Origin: Prevotella merdae
Lineage (GTDB): Bacteria; Bacteroidota; Bacteroidia; Bacteroidales; Bacteroidaceae
DNA: 64,000 nt
Direction of reading: 5' to 3'
Assembly: GCF_900290275.1 (NCBI RefSeq)
Contig: NZ_LT985324.1
Location: forward strand, 1,232,776 to 1,296,775
Shown here one piece after another: positions 60,459 through 64,000 of the stretch. The position numbers and the translations under genes were made by a program. A model generated the notes under the pieces. The model saw only the letters and a list, made by a program, of their open reading frames with translations. It had not been told where the DNA came from and made no database searches. Within the stretch, counting starts at the first letter, position 1. Each line of letters opens with the position of its first letter.

Positions 60459-61649
60459 ATGAAGACAAGACATTACATACTGATAGCACTCGCATTGCTC
60501 TCTACTGCAACATACGCACAGAAGAAGAAACCTGTTGCAAAGAAGAAACCTGTAGTTGCTGTTAAGACCGACAGCGAGCATGCCACTATGACCACACACG
60601 CCAAGGCTCTATACGAAGACATGCTGCCAAACACACAACGCATTTTTGTTATAGACAGTACTGTTGTAGACTGCGATAATGTGCTGAGCGCAATACCTCT
60701 GCCTAAGGCATACGGCACTTATGTAGACTACGATACATTCTTTAACAAGCAAACGGGCTGCAAACAGCAAGTGTTTGTAAACGGATTTGGCAATAAATGC
60801 TATTATACCAAATTTGGCACAGACAGCATAACACGTCTGTATATGTGCGACCGTTTGGGCGATGGTTGGGGAACACCACGACCGGTAAAAGAGATTAATA
60901 ACGAATTTACAGATATAAGCTATCCGTATATGTCGTCAGACGGACTGACGCTTTACTTCTCTGGTGTATCCAAGACAGAAGGACTGGGACAACGCGACAT
61001 CTATATGACAAAGTATGATGCCGAGGCTGGCGTATTCATGTCTGCCGAAAATATTGGACTGCCATTCAACTCTGTTGCAGACGATTATGCCTATATTGTA
61101 GCCGATGCTGACCGTATGGCATGGTTTGCCTCTACACGTCGCCAACCAAAAGGCAAGGCTTGCGTATATGCCTTTGTGCCGTCAGAACAACGCTCCAACT
61201 ATAATATTGACGAGTTGGGACGCAACCGCACTATCAAACTTGCATCGCTTATGAGCATAAACGAGACATGGTCGTCGCCCAAAAATCGCGACAAAGCTAT
61301 GGTACAGCTCAATAAACTAAGAGCCAATGCGGGAAAAGCTGTGGCAGAGAAGGACATAATACTATTTGTGGTAGACGACAAACATACATATACCAATATC
61401 AATCAGTTTGCTTCTGACGCCACACGCAGAGCCTACTACGACATTGTGCGACAGAACAACGACTTGCGATCTATCCGCAACAAGATTGAGACACTACGTG
61501 TACAATACCACAATGCAACCGAATCGGGCAGAACATCGATAGGCGCACGCATAGCAAATCTAGAGAAAGAGGAGCTTGACACAAGAGCTGCTATAAAGAG
61601 AGCCGAACAGGACTTGCGCCGCAAGGAGAGCAGTTTATTGAATAACTAA
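60459..61649 (+). CDS. PD40/WD40-like secreted protein with C-terminal coiled coil
   Basis: 396 residues. Signal peptide (HYILIALALLSTATYAQ), a lysine-rich stretch, then beta-propeller units of the PD40 type (ISYPYMSSDGLTLYFSGVSK, AENIGLPFNSVADDYAYIVA, DRMAWFASTRRQPKG). The last 90 residues form a coiled coil (NDLRSIRNKIETLRVQYHNA to EQDLRRKESSL). Periplasmic or outer-membrane-associated; role unknown. TATCTTTG box about 25 bases before the start (60424-60431). Confidence 0.75.
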   Translation: MKTRHYILIALALLSTATYAQKKKPVAKKKPVVAVKTDSEHATMTTHAKALYEDMLPNTQRIFVIDSTVVDCDNVLSAIPLPKAYGTYVDYDTFFNKQTGCKQQVFVNGFGNKCYYTKFGTDSITRLYMCDRLGDGWGTPRPVKEINNEFTDISYPYMSSDGLTLYFSGVSKTEGLGQRDIYMTKYDAEAGVFMSAENIGLPFNSVADDYAYIVADADRMAWFASTRRQPKGKACVYAFVPSEQRSNYNIDELGRNRTIKLASLMSINETWSSPKNRDKAMVQLNKLRANAGKAVAEKDIILFVVDDKHTYTNINQFASDATRRAYYDIVRQNNDLRSIRNKIETLRVQYHNATESGRTSIGARIANLEKEELDTRAAIKRAEQDLRRKESSLLNN

Positions 61650-61727
61650 TAGCAGTTAACGAATAATCAGGCTTATCTCAAAGAACAAATAATTACAACA
61701 ACAATTAAAGAAAAAGAACAATCTATT

Positions 61728-62609
61728 ATGGCAAAAAAACATTTCGCTGAATCTGAGCTTATCATTAACGACGATGGATCAGTATTCCATCTGCACGTTA
61801 AACCAGAACACCTTGCCGATAAGGTGATACTTGTAGGCGACCCTGGTCGCGTAGAACTTGTAGCCTCACACTTCGACTCAAGAGAGTGTAATGTTGAGAG
61901 CCGCGAATTCCATACCATCACCGGTACATACAAAGGCAAACGCATAACAGTTATATCTACCGGTATCGGATGCGACAACATCGACATCGTTATGAACGAG
62001 GTGGATGCACTTGCCAATATCGACTTCAACACCCGTGAGGAAAAGGAACAGTTGCGACAGCTTGAGGTTGTGCGCATAGGCACTTGTGGTGGTTTGCAAC
62101 TTAATACACCTCCAGGAACATTCATATGCTCTGAATATTCTATCGGTTTTGACGGTTTGCTGAACTTCTATGCCGGACGCAATGCCGTATGCAACCTGCA
62201 AATGGAACGTGCTTTGCTTAATCATCTTGGATGGTCGGGTAATATGTGCCAGCCTGCTCCTTATGTTGTTGCAGCTGATAAAGAACTTGTTGAACGTATA
62301 GCCAAGGATGACATGGTACGAGGATTTACTGTTGCATGTGGTGGATTCTTTGGTCCTCAAGGTCGCGAGCTACGCATTCCTCTTGCCGATCCGCATCAGA
62401 ACGAGAAGATTGAGAGCTTTGAGTATGAAGGCATACGCATCAACAACTTCGAAATGGAAAGCTCGGCTCTTGCCGGACTTGCCAAGCTTATGGGACATAA
62501 GGCTACTACAGTATGTATGGTTATTGCCAACCGACGCACAAAGAACGCCGATACTGGATACAAGAGTCATATTGACGACTTGATAAAGACTGTACTGGAA
62601 AGATTGTAA
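61728..62609 (+). CDS. Nucleoside phosphorylase (uridine-phosphorylase-like)
   Basis: 293 residues, PNP_UDP family. ADKVILVGDPGRVELVASHF (phosphate site), VISTGIGCDNIDIVMNEVDA, VVRIGTCGGLQLNTPPGTFI and NNFEMESSALAGLAKLMGHK (the family MES motif) are in order. Splits uridine or related nucleosides with phosphate. Exact base unknown. Complete, with a strong terminator after it. Confidence 0.9.
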   Translation: MAKKHFAESELIINDDGSVFHLHVKPEHLADKVILVGDPGRVELVASHFDSRECNVESREFHTITGTYKGKRITVISTGIGCDNIDIVMNEVDALANIDFNTREEKEQLRQLEVVRIGTCGGLQLNTPPGTFICSEYSIGFDGLLNFYAGRNAVCNLQMERALLNHLGWSGNMCQPAPYVVAADKELVERIAKDDMVRGFTVACGGFFGPQGRELRIPLADPHQNEKIESFEYEGIRINNFEMESSALAGLAKLMGHKATTVCMVIANRRTKNADTGYKSHIDDLIKTVLERL

Positions 62610-62641
62610 GAAAATTGTACAGAAGGCAAACATATAAAAAT

Positions 62642-62704
62642 GATAATTGGCGGATATAACGACTACTTGAATTATTTGTCGTTATATTCGCCAATTATCC
62701 TTTT
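62642..62704 (+). terminator. Long terminator hairpin after the phosphorylase gene
   Basis: 22-base arms 62642-62663 (GATAATTGGCGGATATAACG..) and 62678-62699 with a single mismatch, 14-base loop, then CTTTTGG. Mostly a perfect stem, so it may end transcripts from both sides. Confidence 0.8.
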
Positions 62705-62785
62705 GGTATTATATACCTATTATTATATAATAGTCTAAACACATTACTCCCCTCCCAATAGGTAGGGAAGTAATGTTTGGTATCT

Positions 62786-63742
62786 TTATCCCTTAAGCTT
62801 TATCTCAAGCTTCTCAAGCATATCCTTTGTCATTGAATCCAAGTCGTAACGAGGACACCAATCCCACTCCTCGCGAGCGCAAGAGTCATCCATACGATCA
62901 GGCCAACTCTCTGCAATGCTCTGCTTTAATGGATCTACATCATACTCCATCTCAAACTCAGGCTTATACTTCTTGATGGCAGCGAATACGGTCTCAGGAG
63001 CAAAGCTCAACGAAGCGATGTTGAAAGCATTGCGATGCTTTAGGCGTGCAGGATCGGCCTCCATAAGGTCAACAGCGGCCTTCAAAGCATCAGGCATATA
63101 AATCATATCCATGAGAGTGCCTTCCTTAATAGGGCAGATAAACTTGTCGCCACGAACAGCGTTATAGTAGATGTCCACAGCATAATCGGTTGTTCCGCCA
63201 CCTGGAGGTGTTACATACGAGATTACACCAGGGAAGCGAACGGCACGAGTATCGACACCATACTTATTAAAGTAATAATCGCTAAGAAGCTCGGTAGTTA
63301 CCTTAGACACACCATATATAGTACGTGGACGCTGGATAGTGTCCTGAGGAGTCATCATCTTAGGAGTTGACAAACCAAACGAACCGATGCTACTTGGAGT
63401 AAATACAGCACAACCATGTTCGCGAGCCACCTCAAGGATGTTCCACAATCCATCTATTCCAATCTTCCAAGCCAGACGAGGCTTCGATTCAGCCACAACC
63501 GACAACAGAGCTGCAAGGTTGTAGATAGTGTCTATCTGATACTGCTTAACAATATCAGCTATCATCTGCGGATTTGTCACGTCGGCTTCTGCCATCGGGC
63601 CACTCTCTGCAAGCCATCCTTTAGGCTCAGCTCCCTTAATGTATCCAGCAACAACGTTTTCGTTACCGTAAGTTTCACGCAATACCTTTGTCAGTTCTGA
63701 GCCAATCTGACCAGTAGAACCGATTACCAAGATTTTCTTCAT
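62786..63742 (-). CDS. NAD-dependent epimerase-type L-threonine 3-dehydrogenase
   Basis: 318 residues. Rossmann loop GSTGQIGSELTKVL at 8-21, Tyr/Lys catalytic pair in YGVSKVTTELLSDY near 143-147, and VRFPGVISYVTPPGGGTTDY, which is characteristic of the epimerase-like threonine dehydrogenase of bacteria. C-terminal SWPDRMDDSCAREEWDWCPR, also typical. Oxidises L-threonine to 2-amino-3-ketobutyrate. A sugar epimerase cannot be excluded, but the C-terminal block argues against it. Confidence 0.85.
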   Translation of the reverse strand: MKKILVIGSTGQIGSELTKVLRETYGNENVVAGYIKGAEPKGWLAESGPMAEADVTNPQMIADIVKQYQIDTIYNLAALLSVVAESKPRLAWKIGIDGLWNILEVAREHGCAVFTPSSIGSFGLSTPKMMTPQDTIQRPRTIYGVSKVTTELLSDYYFNKYGVDTRAVRFPGVISYVTPPGGGTTDYAVDIYYNAVRGDKFICPIKEGTLMDMIYMPDALKAAVDLMEADPARLKHRNAFNIASLSFAPETVFAAIKKYKPEFEMEYDVDPLKQSIAESWPDRMDDSCAREEWDWCPRYDLDSMTKDMLEKLEIKLKG

Positions 63743-63845
63743 TTCAAGTGATATTTAATAAGTTGTTTGTTATTTAGGCGTTTTAATTATCACATAAGCT
63801 TTTCACCTTATATATAGGTATTTTAATAGCCTTGCAATTCGAGTG

Positions 63846-63853
63846 CAAAGTAA
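63846..63853 (-). promoter_or_regulatory. Near-consensus -7 box before the threonine dehydrogenase gene
   Basis: Minus strand TTACTTTG with TTG about 18 bases upstream; second base T instead of A. The remaining bases to 64000 are non-coding on what can be seen. Confidence 0.45.
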
Positions 63854-64000
63854 CAATTTTTTTTTCAATCTACAATAAGAAAAGCGCATAAAAATTAAAG
63901 GAATTGTTTTATGATAAAATTTAACACGAATTAATGTCGTATCTGAAAAAAATTTAGTTAATTTGCAAAGAAATTACGGCAGCCTACGCTAACGACACGC

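Overview
The window looks like a chromosomal segment of a Prevotella/Segatella-type Bacteroidales bacterium. Most expressed genes are preceded by a Bacteroidetes promoter: a -7 box TAnnTTTG, usually with TTG about 20 bases upstream. The gene content agrees: a 287-residue primary sigma factor without region 1.1, a bamD / RNA polymerase omega-like / DUF4293 operon, a fused NfnAB-type flavoprotein, biotin-dependent methylmalonyl-CoA decarboxylase subunits, an UpxY antiterminator, a Porin_10-like protein, DUF4468, BspA-type leucine-rich-repeat remains, and IS66, IS1380 and IS630 elements.

Layout. 0-7 kb: tail of a secreted protein, an acyltransferase, an AbiEi/AbiEii toxin-antitoxin pair, a broken lipoprotein, a possible small hairpin RNA, an LRR-protein fragment and a P-loop ATPase. 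7.2-18.2 kb: accessory region on the minus strand. Small lipoproteins, membrane proteins and a DUF4253 protein alternate with short decayed coding fragments that recur between them. I read this as an immunity-gene array left by polymorphic toxins, although no intact toxin is present. A radical SAM enzyme coupled to a Cys-cluster/TonB-like membrane protein lies inside it. 18.2-25.3 kb: complete IS66 element, zeta-toxin-like kinase with a small partner, Rpn-family nuclease, orphan UpxY, and two facing minisatellite arrays that share one core in opposite orientation.

25.3-44 kb is mostly core: serS, the Nfn-like flavoprotein, a TtcA-like thiolase, RNase P RNA, htrA/degP, rpoD, then a cluster of HprK-like kinase, S26/S24-like peptidase and PqqD-like protein that resembles an incomplete peptide-modification system. 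It continues with mmd subunits (including a 49-codon gene with GTG start), cytidine deaminase, three tRNA-Lys(CTT) genes, a lysozyme-like protein and the bamD operon. 44-64 kb: an IS1380 element with a target duplication, uvrB, envelope proteins, menA opposite an HD hydrolase from overlapping face-to-face promoters, then a surface-glycan group (glycosyltransferases and a Wzx-like flippase) interrupted by an IS630 element and its 82-bp internal-deletion derivative, then a PD40 protein, a nucleoside phosphorylase and a threonine-dehydrogenase-like epimerase.

All assignments come from reading motifs in the sequence. No database search was run, and frameshifts or stops could be assembly errors.
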